Assembly: GCA_021399405.1 (NCBI GenBank)
Contig: JAAFKL010000168.1
Span: 1 to 7,374 of the forward strand
Origin: Candidatus Heimdallarchaeota archaeon
Lineage (GTDB): Archaea; Asgardarchaeota; Heimdallarchaeia; Heimdallarchaeales; Kariarchaeaceae
Reading direction: 5' to 3'
Length of the DNA: 7,374 bases
Every line of letters begins with the position of its first letter. Positions within the stretch are counted from its first letter, which is position 1. The notes beneath the pieces were generated by a model, which saw nothing but the letters and a program-made list of their open reading frames with translations, was not told the DNA's origin and searched no databases. This document shows positions 7,091 through 7,374 of this stretch, in pieces. The position numbers and the translations under genes are program-made.

Positions 7091-7300
7091 TACAATCTCG
7101 TGATTGTACAACTAACACTTATATCCTTTAGAATTAAAGGAGTAAGAGGACTAGGTAAGTATCTACCTGTCACTTCTTCCTTTGGAGGAAGCACGGAAAA
7201 GCTGGAAGCGTACCGAAAACTGTTCACAGTTGTCCTACCCTGTTTGTAAAAAACAGGAACGCTGGTCCTCAATCCACGGATTGAAAATGATCAACCAGTG
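7091..7300 (+). ncRNA. Unassigned structured RNA: chain of hairpins in a G+C-rich island
   Basis: By hand count G+C is about 46% over 7141-7310, against about 26% over 7021-7140. Perfect or near-perfect stems: 7091-7097/7102-7108 (loop TCGT); 7124-7130/7135-7141 (loop GAAT); AGGTA 7153-7157/TACCT 7164-7168; 7173-7180/7184-7191 (8 pairs, one internal G.U); AACTG 7218-7222/CAGTT 7227-7231 (loop TTCA); CCTGTTT 7239-7245/AAACAGG 7251-7257; TCAATCC 7269-7275/GGATTGA 7278-7284. The last is enclosed by CGCTGGT 7260-7266/ACCAGTG 7294-7300 (one internal G.U). AGGAC 7147-7151 can pair with GTCCT 7232-7236 and close a multibranch loop that starts and ends flush with inner hairpins. The internal wobbles favour the + strand. 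No sizeable reading frame with a credible product covers it. I compared it by eye with RNase P RNA (GAGGAAAGTCC, ACAGAA), SRP RNA, 5S rRNA, tRNA and C/D-box RNA and found no match. Boundaries are approximate and the RNA may continue past 7300. Confidence 0.42.
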
Positions 7301-7304
7301 AGAC

Positions 7305-7338
7305 CTGTCCCAAATAAAATGCTAGTACTGTCCCAAAT
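7305..7338. repeat. 11-base direct repeat CTGTCCCAAAT, two perfect copies 23 bases apart
   Basis: Perfect copies lie at 7305-7315 and 7328-7338. A weaker third word, GAGTTCCAAAT (8 of 11 matches), lies at 7343-7353. The repeat follows the last stem of the structured island. Iterated short words like this can be protein-binding sites or belong to the end of a mobile element. No inverted partner (ATTTGGGACAG) occurs elsewhere in the window, so an element end cannot be shown here. The remaining bases to 7374 hold no gene start I can support. Confidence 0.55.
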
Positions 7339-7374
7339 GGTTGAGTTCCAAATATCAATCACAATTCGCGCCAA

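Noticed and set aside
7184..7192. GGAGGAAGC as the RNase P conserved region I (GAGGAAAGTCC)
   Set aside because: The match stops after GAGGAA, the following TCC is missing, no ACAGAA-type partner occurs downstream, and these bases are better explained as one arm of the 7173-7191 hairpin.
7081..7272. A 63-codon open frame on the minus strand across the structured island
   Set aside because: It has no SD or promoter of its own, a composition with no recognisable domain, and lies entirely within palindromic hairpin sequence, which keeps frames open by chance.
7261..7280. GGTCCTCAATCC as a tRNA T-arm
   Set aside because: The loop lacks TTCRA, the stem does not close as a five-pair T stem, and no acceptor, D or anticodon arm is found at tRNA spacing.
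7091..7338. A CRISPR array or tandem-repeat locus
   Set aside because: The hairpins differ in sequence and spacing, and the only direct repeat is the 11-base word, with no evenly spaced long repeats.

Overview
The window is AT-rich DNA, most likely archaeal and plausibly from an Asgard archaeon of the Heimdallarchaeia type. This rests on three things. TATA-like boxes sit at leaderless spacing (a GTG-started gene with an AT box about 27 bases upstream and no Shine-Dalgarno). The one good ribosome-binding match (GGTGAT) fits the archaeal anti-SD. The protein styles, a duplicated receiver-like plus roadblock/longin-like protein and a large membrane-anchored HEAT-repeat protein, are common in Asgard genomes. 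The lineage is an inference, since no ribosomal RNA or universal marker lies in the window.

Layout. Bases 1-1221 (+) hold the 3' part of a penicillin acylase family (Ntn hydrolase) gene whose start lies outside the window. It overlaps a small four-helix membrane protein gene (1214-1630, +) by a few bases, so the two are probably translationally coupled. After a 92-base gap with its own promoter comes a 630-residue protein (1723-3615, +). It is an internal tandem duplication of [receiver-like domain + roadblock/longin-like domain]. The first receiver keeps the Asp, Thr and Lys of a phosphorylatable receiver, while the second has lost all of them. Converging on it from the other strand is a gene of about 1085 codons (3612-6869, -) for a protein with ten predicted membrane helices followed by about 650 residues of HEAT-like helical repeats. 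The two convergent genes share the bases TTAA, which supply both stop codons.

The last 500 bases have no convincing gene. About 26% G+C leader sequence with two or three TATA-like boxes gives way at about 7141 to a roughly 46% G+C island packed with hairpins. I read it as a structured non-coding RNA transcribed from the + strand. I could not match it to RNase P RNA, SRP RNA, 5S rRNA, tRNA or C/D-box RNA. It is followed by two copies of an 11-base direct repeat.

How the parts may work together: the acylase and the small membrane protein look like one operon acting at or outside the membrane. The receiver/roadblock protein and the membrane HEAT protein are both scaffold-like, with no recognisable catalytic domain. 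Their tail-to-tail arrangement suggests opposed transcription but does not prove a shared function. The most interesting items are the unidentified structured RNA and the duplicated receiver-roadblock protein.
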